From Pseudorasbora parva (Eukaryota; Chordata; Actinopteri; Cypriniformes; Gobionidae), in assembly GCF_024679245.1 (NCBI RefSeq), contig NC_090178.1:12849861-12913860 (forward strand): a stretch of DNA of 64,000 nt. Reading direction: 5' to 3'. The stretch's first letter is position 1; the number at the start of each line of letters is the position of its first letter. Under the pieces are notes generated by a model. The model was not told where the DNA came from and made no database searches. It was given only the letters and a program-made list of their open reading frames with translations. A program made the position numbers and the translations under genes. Below are positions 25,739 through 38,139 of the stretch, in pieces.

Positions 25739-27284
25739 CAATGATTTTATATGAGCTATGAATTAAAACATAAATAGAAATCTTTTTTTTCCCCTCATTT
25801 TATTGGCCGTATCCTTTTTGTGTAGCACGAGTACAGCTGTTTTTTGTTAGGATGACAAAGTTGTAGAAGTTAAATTTTTAGGCTGATATCATTTTTAGGC
25901 TATACTCAGCCTCTGCGGTCTACCAGTGCTTTTGGATGTCAGAGTTTAAATTTGACCGTTTTATGATAGAAATGTTACCAACTGACTACCTACTGAAGCA
26001 AACTACTCAACTTTTATGACATTGTGCTGTTTTGAATTGAAAATACATTAATCATAATTTATGTAATTCATAAATGAATGTGACGAGACGTTTGCGTTTT
26101 TGACATTAGACAATGAATAAGAGTGAATAAGTGCACATTTTAAAAAAAAATATTAGTACTTAAGTGTACTGCAGCTGTGTACTGTGATATGGCATACTTT
26201 ACTGAGACTGCCCAGCAAAATGCATGTTATTTTTTATTTAGCACTGTCCTGAATAAGATATTTTACAGAAAAGCTGTAAAAAAAGGAACTTTCACTGTTG
26301 TTAGTTGCACTCAAATCATCCTTGTTTACATTACTTAAAAACGAATGTAACTACATTAACTTAAATTTGCTGAGTTGTTTCTACTAAAAATGAGTAGTGT
26401 CAGCTTTCCGTAAGTGTTTGTTCAGTCAAATTTACATTGCTGAGTGAAATCAGTTCCCAGCATGCTTTGCAAGGGACTGTTAGGAGAGTACATTTAGGGA
26501 TTAGTGTTATTTTATGTGGTTTTCAGTAAAGGGAAAGATGTTGTTAGTTTATGTTAGTGTTTAATGTTCAGTTATGTTGGACATTTAGAGGATTTTCTGT
26601 AATTTTGTGACTACCATTAAGCAGAAGAGTGGTGCCTGTGTTTAGGCTGTAGGCACTCATTTACACATTTATTGGATGGAATTCCTGCCCTCAATTAAAT
26701 TAAGTTTGTCCAATGAGTTATTTTTGCATGTTTTATGCTTGTTGTTATTTAATAGTTTTCCACTTACACTTGTAAAACAAATAGTTAATTTAATAAGGTA
26801 AATGAAATTGATTGAGTTCACCATACATACATTTAACATAACATTAAGTATACTGCACATATAAATATTATATAACAATGACAAATCCAAATGTTTTATT
26901 TACTCAAAGAAATGGTGTCAGCTTTACTTGAATTTCTTTTGTTCAAATAACTAAATTGTTATTTGTAAGAATTACTCAATTTATTTGGTGGAACCACTTG
27001 AGCAGCTTTTTAAGTAAGTTCAACAAGTAATTTTTCTGAGTGTTCAGTCCACAAGACAAAAAATAGCTGAATATATAAAACCGACCCATTCATAAGTTTA
27101 CATACCCTTGATTCTTAATACTGTGAGCTGTTGACCAGAATGAAGATGTCCAATTTGTTTGAGTATTGTTTAATATATTTTAATTTAGTACCTCCTCCTC
27201 GGAAGCAACAGAAGATGTTTCCTTGAATACAAATTAAGTACAATTTACATGGTCTTCAAATTCAAAAAGCTTTCACCCCGGCTC
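25739..27284. other. Intronic sequence; possible decayed palindromic element at about 26290-27043
   Basis: No exon. The right part ends with AACAAGTAATTTTTCTGAGTG, like one end of an abundant fish MITE, and a TCAGCTTT-containing block occurs at both 26400 and 26920. The left end could not be fixed. Confidence 0.35.
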
Positions 27285-27288
27285 TTAA

Positions 27289-28170
27289 AGGGATAGTTCA
27301 GCCAAAAATCTGATGATTTACTCACCCTCAAGCCACCCTGGGTTTCTTTCAGACGAACACAATCTGAGTTATATTATGAAATGTCCTTGCTCTTCCAAGC
27401 TATATAATGGCAGTGAATTGGGGGGAGATTTTGAAGCCCAAAAAAGTGCACCCATCCATTAAAAGTACTATACTCCAAGGGGTTAATAAAGGCCTTCTGA
27501 AGCGAGGCAATGCTTTTGTGTAAGAAAAATATCCATATTTAAAACTTTAAAAACTTGAATAACTAGCTTCTGTCTTAGGCATTGATTTTAAAGCGAAAGA
27601 GTAAGTGAAAGAATAAAACCCCTGACCTGATGCATGATGTATTGAAGAACGTGGAACTGCAGAGGATATAGCAAAAACGAATTCGAAATCTAAAACAAGA
27701 ATTTCTATAAAGAAATGACAGAAGATATTGATATAAGTGAAGAGGAGCTTGAGTTTGTTGACCAGCCCTAAACGTTTGAACCGTAAGAGGCATCAAAGCT
27801 TAGGTCTTTTGTTAGTCTTCCAGCAAAATAAAGGATTTTTAATAATCTTGAAGAAGAGTGCCTTGGATTTACTTATTTCTAATCCATACCAGTGTTGAGT
27901 TTGACAAATTTTGATTTAGTTTTAGTCCCGACCCCAAAGAGCACCTTCAAGCTTCTCACTGGACTGCCTGAGCACCCAGGACTTTTTGTCTTTCCACTGG
28001 TAAGGGTTACTTTTATGATAGATGGATGCAATTCAATACAATTATAAAGCTTGGAAGAGCAATGATATTTTTCAATTTTAACTCTGATTGTGTTTGTCTG
28101 AAAAAAGATAGTCATGTGCACCTAGGATGGCTTGAGGGTGAGTATATCATGGGAAGTTTTTCACTTTTTG
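27289..28170. mobile_element. TTAA-flanked palindromic element, same family as 35178
   Basis: The left end GGGATAGTTCAGCCAAAAAT follows TTAA (27285-27288). The block CTCAAGCCACCCTGGG through TATAATGGCAGTGAA and the inverted block near 28040-28150 (GCTTGGAAGAGC, CACCTAGGATGGCTTGAGGG) match the arms of the element at 35178-35983. The right tip is decayed. Confidence 0.72.
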
Positions 28171-28529
28171 AAATTTTCCTTTATTGCATCGTGTTTTCTT
28201 CTGGAGCATCAGCGGATGTTTAAACCTTTTTTAATAGTTGTGTTTGAGTCAGAGATCTTTAAAAAGAGAAAAAGATGGATCTCAAAATCATACAGTCACT
28301 GCTGGAAAGGGTTAAAATATGCAAAAGCTCCAGGACAAACAATGGACTCATGAACAACCATCACAAAACAAAAAAACATCATCCAGGTAACGAATCAAGG
28401 TTTTGATAGTGTGTATAGCATTTTCTTGAAATAGAAATTCATTTGTGATCAAATAAGGTGCCCTTGCTGAATAAAAATGTACATTTTCTAATAAATGATA
28501 AATGGTATGTCTATGTGTTTTTTACTTTC

Positions 28530-28682
28530 ATAGAAAACACCCCATTGACATGCATTATACAAGCAACGGTTGGAGCTAAAAATCTTCATTTGTGTTCTAC
28601 TGAAGAAACAAACACACCTACATCTTGGATGCCCTGGGGGTAAGCAGATAAACACATTTTCATTTTTGGGTGAACTGTCCCT
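28530..28682. mobile_element. Right-end fragment of a GGGATAGTTCACCC family element
   Basis: ATCTTCATTTGTGTTCTACT and the terminal TTTTTGGGTGAACTGTCCCT before TTAA (28683-28686) match the right arm of the element at 19988-20747. The left arm is missing. Confidence 0.75.
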
Positions 28683-29305
28683 TTAAAGTCTTTATCTGAC
28701 ACCAATTACAAAAAGTATTACATGACAGCCAGTTAGTCATACATAAAATATTTTAATAAACACCAGTCTACTTAATACTACTATTACAACGTTAACTTCC
28801 AGTCTACAGTCAGCATACAAAAACAAATGTCTAGCTCTGCTAGATTAGAGATGTTTAAAGGATTTCTACTTTCCCCCTCGGCAATAAAAGACACTACAGC
28901 TCCGCACACACTGCACTGGAGGGCCGAACACATCACACACTCCCTCACAACATCTCCTCCCTACTCTGATCTGTTTGTTTTCTACCATGTCCGGCAGCTA
29001 GCAGGCTATCTCAGCACGCCAGCAACCAGCAGGGTTCATCTTCCCGCTAACCAATGCAGTACATATGCAGCATACTGATGCACACACTGCATAGTAAATG
29101 TTGAATAGTAGCACACACATAACTGAAATCGCTGATATATCTCAATTGTCTCTCCCAGAGTGCACATGGAGGCTTGCTAAAAGGTGAAGTATGTTAAAAT
29201 ACATTATCTCAACCCAGGTTATTGTTCATTTTCTACTATTAGTATGCCTTTCATGGGTTTATCTCTCCCAAAAATGTAGACATTGAGCACCATCAAAACA
29301 TTTAA

Positions 29306-29859
29306 GGGTTAATTCCACCCAAAAATGAAAATTCTCTCAATAATTACTTACTCTAATGTCTTTCGACACTCATAAGACCCATAAAGGCACTAAAGACGTC
29401 GTTTCAACCCCCATAAGACCCATAAAGGCACTAAAGACGACGTTACAAAGCCCATCTCACTACAGTGGTTCTACAATCATTTTATGAAGTGACGAGAATA
29501 GTTTTTGTGCGCAAAAAAACTAAATGACTTATATAGTGATGGGCCAAATTCAAAGCAATGTTTCTAACGGTAATGAATCAGCGTATCGATTCAGGATTGA
29601 GATGCCGTGTCAAACTGCCAAAGTGCTGAAATCACGTGACATTAGCGATCCGAATCATGAATCAATACGCTGATTCATAACTGTTCGAAACCTTGAGAGA
29701 GGAAATGACATCGGTGTCAATGAAGGCCTGACTGAGCCATCGGATTTCAACAACATCTTCATTTGTGTTCTGAAGATGAACAGAGGTCTTACAGGTGTCG
29801 AACGACATTAGGGTAAGTAATTCATGAGATCATTTTCATTTTTGGGTGAACTAACCCTT
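29306..29859. mobile_element. TTAA-type palindromic element
   Basis: The left end GGGTTAATTCCACCCAAAAA follows TTAA and the right end is ATTTTTGGGTGAACTAACCC. The right flank reads TTAT, a decayed TTAA. The left part has a local duplication: the block ATAAGACCCATAAAGGCACT occurs twice near 29372 and 29411. The same block appears in the element at 38761. Confidence 0.82.
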
Positions 29860-29863
29860 TATG

Positions 29864-30815
29864 TCAGTCTCTTTCCAGATCAGCCAATAGTGAGAGTTTG
29901 GGGCGTGGCAAATGTAGCAGGTGGATCCAGAGTCGCTGTGGGACCATTACATGTGAAAAGACATTCAGCTTTGGTTAAAGAAACCAACATTTACTGCATT
30001 TAGACCTGCAAAGATTAAACAGGCCATAAACACGTCAAAGTGAATGGGGCACTGTGATGGAGATGCTACGTGCTACAATGGATGCTTTAATACCATACAG
30101 AATCATGCACCCGTTCAGAAAGACAAATGTCAGTGCCAGTTTTTAATGTTTACTCCACCTCGAACAGTTGGTGCGTCATGTCAAAAAATGTGCCCACAGT
30201 TGGATGGGCTTATTATAAGCCAGACGCTCACGTTCACACTACGCAGTGTTAGTCTGCTCGCAGGGCTCCAGACTAACATCTGAGATTAGCGGCACCAGAT
30301 TTGGTGTCATCCGATTTGGTGGCGCAGGAGGAACATTTATCATAAAGTTAATGTAATCATAAAATTACTATTGTCTTGCATTGTTTTGCTAATAAGTGCA
30401 GTTGTTAATAATACTAAATGTTTGTATATTGGAAATTTAACAGTGAAGCACTAAGCTTGAATTGATATGCAGATTAAATGTACTTTTATTAACAACAGTA
30501 ATGTGCAAAAAGCTATTTGAAATACTATACTCTTATTAAATGGTACCATTGTTCTGTATCATACTGAACTGATGACAGCTTCAGTGATTATAAAAGGACG
30601 ATTCTTGTTTTCTGTGTAATTTAGTCACAATTTAAAGAAAAGTTTGTGACTTCCTACTTTTTTTCCAAATTGAGTCAAATAAGTGCTCCCTGTTTTTATT
30701 CCCTTTCTGGACATGGACAGTATAGCGTGTGCACACTTGGATACGCTCTCGTAATAAATATAAAATATCCTAAACTGTCTTCGAAGAGGTCTTACGGGTG
30801 TGGAACGACATCAGG
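29864..30815. other. Intronic sequence, no recognised feature
   Basis: AT-rich with no exon or clear repeat ends. Confidence 0.4.
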
Positions 30816-30821
30816 GTGAGT

Positions 30822-31290
30822 CTTTATCTCTCTGCACTGGCTACCACTTCAAGTTTAAGGCATTGATGCTAGCTTACACAGGCTCTGCACACTCCTATGA
30901 GTCTACACCTCTACCAGAAGCCTACGATCTGTAAATAAGCGACAGCTCGTGGTACCATGACAGAGAGGCAAAAAAATCACTCTCTAGGACATTTTTGTTC
31001 AATGTTACTTGCTGTTGGAACTATTCATTTGTCCCATTCATTAGTTCATTTCACCTGGAAAGCAGAATCCCTGACAATATTCAAAAGACATCTAAAACTC
31101 AGCTGAGCACTTAACCACATCATAAAAAAACTTCATTAAAAAATCTATGCTTTCACTTTACTTTAATCCCTCCATATTCTAGTTTATGCTACTCTAAGCA
31201 ATGTTTAAATGTTGTATTTTGAGCACTTCTTGCTGTTTCCCTCATTTGTAAGTCGCTTTGGATGAAAGCGTCTGCAAAATGAATAAATGG
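30822..31290 (+). mobile_element. LINE remnant (3' end of reverse transcriptase ORF plus tail)
   Basis: Plus-strand translation in shifted frames gives LHWLP at the start and FKALMLAY, the C-terminal signature of fish L2/CR1-like reverse transcriptases. It ends with the tail GTAAGTCGCTTTGGATGAAA and GCGTCTGCAAAATGAATAAA. The frame is broken, so this is a dead 5'-truncated copy. Confidence 0.72.
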
Positions 31291-31741
31291 AAATGGAAAC
31301 GTGCACAAGTTAATTGTTCAAGACTAGTAATGTGTACTAACAAAGCAAATAGTGTCCATTTTGATTTCATGATGTCTTTAAAGCTGACCCAGAATTGGAA
31401 TTGGAAAGTGTGACTTCTACATATAAATGAAAAAAAAAAAACACCTTCTTCCTCAGACTTTTCACACAAGATGGAAACTAGATCTTTTCATCATCAAAGA
31501 AACAATGTAGATGCATCCTGCTGAGCTAAAAGCTGAACACCAGAGCACTGAAACCAGGATGAAAGGTGAATTTGGGTACAAAAGTGACTTTGATATCCAA
31601 ATGATCCGTGATCCACCAGGAAGAGCTGTGTGGAACTGGACCTGCATGATTGACTGCAAGATGCACGATGTTCTTGAGTACTGTATGAGAGCAGTGCAAA
31701 TCTCACATGTTTCATGTTTGAAAAGTTATTATAAATCAGTG

Positions 31742-32060
31742 AATTAACTTGTATTTTATTAACTTGTATTTTATTATATATATAGTATGTACATGCAAAT
31801 ATTTCTCAAATATATACTTGAAGGAGTGTGTATTTATATATACATAATAATTATACACTGTACACGCACAAACACAAACTTTTTTGGGATGTGATTAATC
31901 GAAATTAATCATTTTTGTGTGTGCGTGTGTGTGTGTGTAGCTATATATACATTCACACACACAATGCATGTATATATGTATGCATGTGTGTATATATGTG
32001 TGTGGGTGTGTATACACACACATGTATATAATGTATGTATATATGTATGTATCTGCTAGC
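31742..32060. repeat. Degenerate TA/TG-rich simple sequence
   Basis: Alternating TATATA, TGTGTG and ATGTATGT stretches, including CACATGTATATAATGTATGT. Confidence 0.85.
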
Positions 32061-32096
32061 AGAAGCGCTGTTCTTTATTTTGACATTCTATGTTAA

Positions 32097-32776
32097 AGGT
32101 GCACTATGTAGTATTAAAATATCCAAAAACCACTAGGCCAGTGTTATATATTTTGTTCAGTTGAGTTGTTACAATATCCCAAACGTTTCCAACTATTAGC
32201 AAAATTGTTAGAAAATTGCTATTTTAACAAAGGAGCCGGGGCGTCTGAGGGAGTCGTCTGTCAAATGCGTCATATCTGCGTTACCCTCGGTTTCCGGTTT
32301 TATTTTGGCAGAAACGCTTTACTCTAAGCAGTGTGAAAAAGCGTCACAGCAGCCGCTGAGCGAGCGCACAGAGTTAAGGTCATAACATCATTTTAAACAC
32401 ACTCAGATGTGTCTAATATGATAAACAGAGCTGCGTTACCTCATACTCATGACCAGAAAAACGGAATTGGCGCCGGCGACTGTGTCCCGTTATAATAAAA
32501 GTCCCACTGCTTGCGAGCCGTGTGTTTCGTAACAATCGCTCCAGCGGCCTTGCTCAGCTCCTCAACACTCGGTCCTGCTCTGCTTCACACTACAGTAACG
32601 TTAATAACCGCATCCATGAACATGATTTCTGCCAGAGCCTGATTCTTTTCCACCGGCTGTGAGGTGAAGACCACATGTCCCAAGATTCTGAGCTCAAGCT
32701 TGGCATCATCAAACTACGCCTTTTTTTTTTGTAACTAGGCGACCTCTAGTGGACGGAAAAATTACATAGTGTAGCT
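32097..32776. mobile_element. TTAA-flanked non-autonomous element
   Basis: The left end AGGTGCACTATGTAGT follows TTAA (32093-32096). The right end ACATAGTGTAGCT precedes TTAA (32777-32780). The tips are imperfect inverted repeats, and the CTAGTGG/CCACTAGG motifs near the ends also pair. The interior is GC-richer than the flanks. No coding frame. Confidence 0.85.
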
Positions 32777-33232
32777 TTAAGATATTTATAAAACAAAATA
32801 TTCAGGGTGCCATAAAAAAAACGTTTTGTGAAAATGATCCAAAATGCTGGCGGGCAACTTTCTTTCTTTTTTTTTCAAATGCCATAAATAATATATCAAA
32901 ATTATTAAAGAAATCTACCTATTAACATTTGGAAAGTACAACAGAAGCACATTTTATAAAAGAGACAAGGTTTTTTTTGTTTTTTTAAATCGGCTAATTG
33001 CTATTAGTTATCTTAATAATGGCCAAACATCAGCTTATCATTAGTAAGCCCAATGTATCATCTTTTTATTGTTATAAGTGATGAAGTGATGAATACCTTC
33101 TCTTCTAAGAGTAATAATGCTCATTTTATTTTAAGAGCCACATTAAAAAAATGCTCCAAATAGCACAGACAACAATATAAATGAAAAGGCTAATATAAAC
33201 CCACCATTTGAAAAGTCCTTCACATTTTCATG

Positions 33233-33235
<3 letters not shown>

Positions 33236-33309
<74 letters not shown>
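33236..33309. repeat. (CA)n microsatellite beside a ptpru donor
   Basis: About 37 CA units. On the ptpru sense strand this is (TG)n starting about 25 bp into the intron after exon 33335-33410. Confidence 0.97.
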
Positions 33310-33311
<2 letters not shown>

Positions 33312-33334
33312 AATGACAGTTGTGTGCTACTCAC

Positions 33335-33410
33335 AACAGGGGTAATTCAATAGGAGTATGTCATCAACTGCAATGTAGCCTCTGCGGTCCACAGCCGCCT
33401 CTAGCAATAT
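33335..33410 (-). CDS. ptpru: ptpru internal exon, end of MAM domain
   Basis: A 76-bp exon read on the minus strand begins after a TTTTCAG acceptor and ends at a GTGAGT donor. It continues in frame from the Gln that closes exon 50642-50913 and leaves one base for the next codon. The peptide contains [15 protein letters not shown], matching the PTPRU MAM terminus with its final Cys. Compared with the human PTPRU segment as I remember it (27 residues), this exon encodes 25, so two residues after the first Glu-Ala appear to be missing. A (CA)n tract ends about 25 bp from the donor, so on the sense strand a long (TG)n lies just inside the intron. The intron to the next exon is about 19 kb. Confidence 0.9.
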
Positions 33411-34430
33411 CTGAAAATAAAAAAAAGAGGAAAACATGTAAAATCAGAGTTTCAACATTTCAATGATTGAAATGACAATGCTTCCACAAAGCAGTAAATA
33501 ATGTCCTTCAAGAGAATTTTGATGTTACAAATAGGGAAAATATCAAGAGATATTATCAAAATATCAAAGATCAAGTCCAATAAAATCACATTTTTAAAAA
33601 AAAAATTGTATTTTCTTAAGTAAATTAGTATTGTTTTACGGTAGGCATTAAATAAGATTTAAAAAGCAGCGTTTAAAATATACAGTGTAAATACATAAAA
33701 TGATATCAAAGTGGTATCTATTTAACACCATCATTATAGTTTCAATCAAACTCACAAAATGTGTTTTAATGGGCTGTCTGCACTCTATTTTAATTATTGT
33801 CTTACATTTACATTGGGCTTCATTAGTTTTTCATTAATGAAACAATTAAGAAATAATGAGAAAACAAGAATGAGACTGTCAACTACGCTGAAAAGACGCA
33901 AAGCACATCAATCATCTTTTTGGGATTTTGAATCTTTTTCTTGAGTTTTCTTTTTGCACAAGTTTTGACAGTCTTTGAGAACAGAAAACGAGAAAAAGGA
34001 TGCCAAAGCAAGGAAAGCCAATGAGAAAGAGAGAAAATGGATGCCAACTTCACTAAGGGCCCCTGAGGCCTATAGAGGAAATAATGGCTTCATCAGGAGG
34101 CCTGCGTGCACTGTGACACATGGTTTTCACTCAGTGTGCTGCGCTCACACACACACACACGCGCACAGATGCATCGGCTCATAATGTGAGCGTAAGGGGC
34201 ACGAGTCCCCAGAGACAGAGAGAGACGTTTCACACTCGCCAAAGGCTATGAGCAAAGGACGGTCGCTCCAGTGTAATGAAATCAAATCAATATTGTGCGA
34301 ACGACAGTGATGAGATGTTATTACACATCGAGAGCGTGGAGGCCATGTTTGCTCATCCAACAGTAGTGTGCTTTCCTGCACAGGCTTGGTTATTGCTTCA
34401 AAAAATACATATACTATTTTGGATTACTGT
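33411..34430. other. Intronic sequence, no recognised feature
   Basis: Sequence upstream of exon 33335-33410 (sense direction), with a proper pyrimidine-rich acceptor region only near 33411-33430. No other gene signal. Confidence 0.45.
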
Positions 34431-34433
34431 CTA

Positions 34434-34827
34434 CACTACAGTGTAAAAAATTATTTAGAAAAAAAAGTTACCTGGTTGCCTTAAAATTTTGAGTTCAGTG
34501 AAATTACAATTTTGAGTTAATACAATGAACATTTTTTTGAGATTCAACAACCTTTATTAAAATATTATTAAAAGATTTTGTAAGCATATTGGGTAATTGT
34601 GTGTGTTTTATTTCTGATGACGCAGTGAAATAGTGCCATTTTCATGATTTATCAATTTTTTATGTGGTTCAGATACAATAATATTTTGAGTTTCTATTTA
34701 TTAAACAAATTTCCTTCATTGCATTAACTCAAATTTTTAATTTCAATTAACTCTAAATTTTAAAGCAACCAGGTTACTTACTTTTTTAAGTTGAACCAAA
34801 AAAAAAAAAAAATACATTTTTATAGTG
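34434..34827. mobile_element. TA-flanked palindromic MITE, second type
   Basis: The ends CACTACAGTGTAAAAAA and TTTTTATAGTG are flanked by TA (34432-34433, 34828-34829). Inside, GTTACCTGGTTGCCTTAAAA near 34468 pairs with TTTTAAAGCAACCAGGTTAC near 34757. Confidence 0.8.
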
Positions 34828-35177
34828 TAGTAAACTATCAAAATCACAGTAGTGACTAAAACTACTAAAAACATTTAGAAGATGAAATTAAATCAAATAT
34901 AAGTGGTTGAAAAACAAATTAAATTAGAAATGTTGCCTTGGGAATAACGTGAAATAATTTCACTGTAAGATAAAGCACTAAGATTAGAGGAAATTAATAA
35001 AAAAATAAACGAACAAACTGAATTAAAAATAAAATATATCTAAATAGAAATATCAAAAAATAATAATTAAAAAGCACAAAAACCTAAATTGAACATGAAA
35101 ACGTAAAATTTATTTAAAAAAAATAACACTGGTTTTCAATCATAAAAGGGTGTTTGTTTAACTTCTTACACTCTTAA

Positions 35178-35983
35178 AGGGATAGTTCACCCCAAAATTA
35201 AAATTAGCCAATGATTTAATCCCCTCAAGTCATCCTAGGTGTATATGAGATTATTCTTTCAGACGAATACAATCAGTTATATTTAAAATGTCCTGGCTCT
35301 TCCAAGATTTATAATGGCAGCCAAAAATTAAGCCCAAAAAAGTGCATCCATCCATTAGAAAAGTACTCCATATGGCTCCAGGGGTTTAAATAAAGGCCTT
35401 CTAAAGTGAATCGATGGGTTTGTGTAAGAAAAAAAAAATCCATATTTAACATGTTATAGAGTAAAATATCTACACTCTAAAAAATTCTGGGTAAAAACAA
35501 CCCAATGTTGGGTCAAATATGGACTAACCCAGCAATTGGGTTGTTTTAATCCAGTGATTGGGTTGTCTTAAGCAAATATTTAGCCCAACCGCATGATTAA
35601 AACAACCCAATTGCTGGGTTAGTCCATATTTGACCCAACATTGAGTTAAAACAACCCAACATTTTTTAGAGTGTACCTTCTGGCAGACTGCCTTATTAAA
35701 CTTATGGAGAAAACGTAACTGGTGCAATGATGACACTTTAGAAAAACTGAGAGAGGTGTTACTCTTTCGTCATAACTTTATTACTGAAACTAGGTATTTT
35801 ACTTTTTTGGGTTTCACATTTTGGGCTTCCATTCACTGCCATTATAAAGCTGTGAAGAGCCAGGATATTTTTTATATAACTTTTTTTATTTGTCTGAAAG
35901 AAGAATGCATCAAACACACCTAGGATGACTTGAGGGTTAGTAAATCATGGGATAATTTTCAGTTTTGGGTGAAAACTATCCCT
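35178..35983. mobile_element. TTAA-flanked palindromic element with a nested MITE
   Basis: The ends GGGATAGTTCACCCC and GGGTGAAAACTATCCC lie between TTAA copies at 35174-35177 and 35984-35987. Arms pair through TCAAGTCATCCTAGGTG near 35227 and CACCTAGGATGACTTGA near 35917. The MITE at 35473-35673 interrupts it, so this element is the older of the two. Confidence 0.88.
35473..35673. mobile_element. TA-flanked palindromic MITE, copy 2 (nested)
   Basis: A 201-bp palindrome with ends CACTCTAAAAAATTCTGGGT and CATTTTTTAGAGTG, TA on both sides. It shares the block ATATGGACTAACCCAGCAAT with copy 4 at 63381, so these two form one subfamily. Confidence 0.9.
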
Positions 35984-36779
35984 TTAAACACTTTTCACAC
36001 TCACAAAAATGTATTAATTGTGGACATTGCCATAATCTTTTAACCCTAAAGGTCATCTCAAATGATCAACTGTGGTTAATAACACTATGTGATGGAAATT
36101 AAAAATTGTAACAATTTTGGAATAAGTAGTCCGACTGCTTTGTCTTGCCGAGGCTGATAGTTAGCAAGCATTTCTTAATACAATTACACACTTTTTGCAT
36201 AGTGACAAAATTGTTTTGGCTGATGTCATGCGGCAGCGCTTCCGGGTCCAAACGCTCTATCTTATCTTATACCATAAGAAAAACTAGTGATTCATCTTTT
36301 ATAAATCGTTAAAATATTAATGTCTGTAACGCTGTGACCATAGAGAATGTTGTGTAGACTGTAAGTATTTAAAATGTTTAACTTTTTAAAATGTTTGATG
36401 TTTAATATGAAAAAATAGCGCTCATAATCGGGCGTCAATGGCATTCTCAAGTGAAACGAGTTGAGGCTTGGACCCAGAAACGGCGTTCCTTACGTCACGA
36501 CTTAACAAGCGGATTAGTTATGATGCATAATAAAAAAAAAATCTGCTAATCTGTGATACTGAGCTTGAAATGTCTGTTTTCTTCATATTTCACGTTTGTT
36601 CCAACTTGGGAAAAATTGCCTGTAGTGGTGGAAATGATGCTACAACAGTGGGACAGTCATATTGTATAAATATATTAATAGTTTTCTCAAACTGTTAATT
36701 TATGATGCATTTTCATAATTTCAATTGAAAGTCTGGTTCTAGCAAAAGAATCTATAAAATCAATACATAAAAGATAAGT

Positions 36780-36803
36780 AAAAAAAAAAAAAAAAAAAAA
36801 AAA
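36780..36803. repeat. Poly-A tract
   Basis: About 24 consecutive A just left of MITE copy 3. No retroposon body could be identified next to it. Confidence 0.9.
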
Positions 36804-36811
36804 CTAAGCCA

Positions 36812-36982
36812 CACTCTAACAAATGCTGGGTTAAAAACAACCCAAGTTGGGTTGAAAATGGACAAACCCAGAAATTGGGTTGTTTGAATGGGTCCATTCA
36901 CGGGGTTCAAACAACCCAATTTCTGGGTTTGTCCATTTTCAACCCAACTTGGGTTGTTTTAAACCCAGCATTTTTTAGAGTG
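36812..36982. mobile_element. Palindromic MITE, copy 3, with CA flanks
   Basis: A 171-bp palindrome with ends CACTCTAACAAATGCTGGGT and CAGCATTTTTTAGAGTG. Arms match copy 1 (AACCCAAGTTGGGTTGAAAA). The dinucleotide on both sides is CA rather than TA. Confidence 0.88.
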
Positions 36983-36989
36983 CATTTAG

Positions 36990-38139
36990 AGTGTTTCCAA
37001 GACTTGACCTCAAAATGTGACCTTCATATAACAAAAATTTTGTGATAAATGTATTTGTGATTTTAAAAGTAAAAACTTTTGATCAATTTAATACATCCTT
37101 GCCGAATATAAATCACAATCTCTTTAAAAAAGAAAAAGAAACCCTATACTGAAACTTTGAAGGGTTGTGTTAATGTGCCTCAAGTTGAAGAAGCCCGATT
37201 AGTCAAATGTAGGGTAGAATTATCGGGGAGTGTTGCTACTGCTTGTATGTTTCGCGGCCGAAGCACAAAGTCGGCGGCATTATCTCTCAAAGCTGTCATG
37301 GCGGCTCTTCATTCCGTGTTCAATTTCCCCATTACCTGGTCAGCAGAACATTCCAGGCTGTCAGAAGCCTCTTATTTCATCACGGAACGGCATGATTTCA
37401 TGCTCCAGACCCTTCCTTGACCTCTAACGGCGCCGACGCACGTGAAGATGGATGTGAAGTCTCTGATTGGGATCTAAAAAAACAACGTGCTTTGCGGGAA
37501 GAGAGGAGGAAAGTGACTCCAGACAGCAGAATGTACAGCCCGCGCTGGCTCGGGCTCAGTAACCCGACTTTAATCTCCTGTTGGAAAGGACTGCCATATA
37601 ACCACAATAAACTGACACCAGACTTGCAGGATGATGCAACGGGAGATTACTCTAAAATGTGTTTTTGCGTCTCCCCCACCATTCCACCCCACATGCCATC
37701 AGCCCTCCGAAACAAAAGACAAAAATCACACTTTTCTATAAAGGCCTTGGTATGCTATTAAAATCCTCTACCCTTATCACATTTATTCTAATCAGTGGAG
37801 ACTATTCAGGGAACAAATCTCTCTGATTTATGATGAATATAAAAGAGATTCTTTCTGGGTATGGCAATGCAGGGCTGAGTTGAAATCGTCCCTACCCTGC
37901 TGAAGAGACGATCCTCTCTGCAGTGCTTCTAGAAGCAAGACTTGTGACAGCAATGGATCAGAGTAGCAGAGGTATGTGTGCGCGTTTCAAGGTTGAAAGA
38001 TCGTCACACATCGGTGTAATGAAGCGCACAACGAAAGGCGTGAGGAACAAAAACAATCAATAAATCCACAACGGAAAACTCAGAGGAAATAAAGAAAACA
38101 CAATCACATAACACTGACGATACCCGTTGACTTGCACAG
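36990..38139. other. Intronic sequence with a unique GC-balanced block
   Basis: From about 37150 to 37760 there is a repeat-free stretch of near-balanced composition (includes CGCGGCCGAAGC and CCCCATTACCTGGTCAGCAG). It has no exon borders, and its open frames match nothing I recognise. Possible regulatory sequence. Confidence 0.4.
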
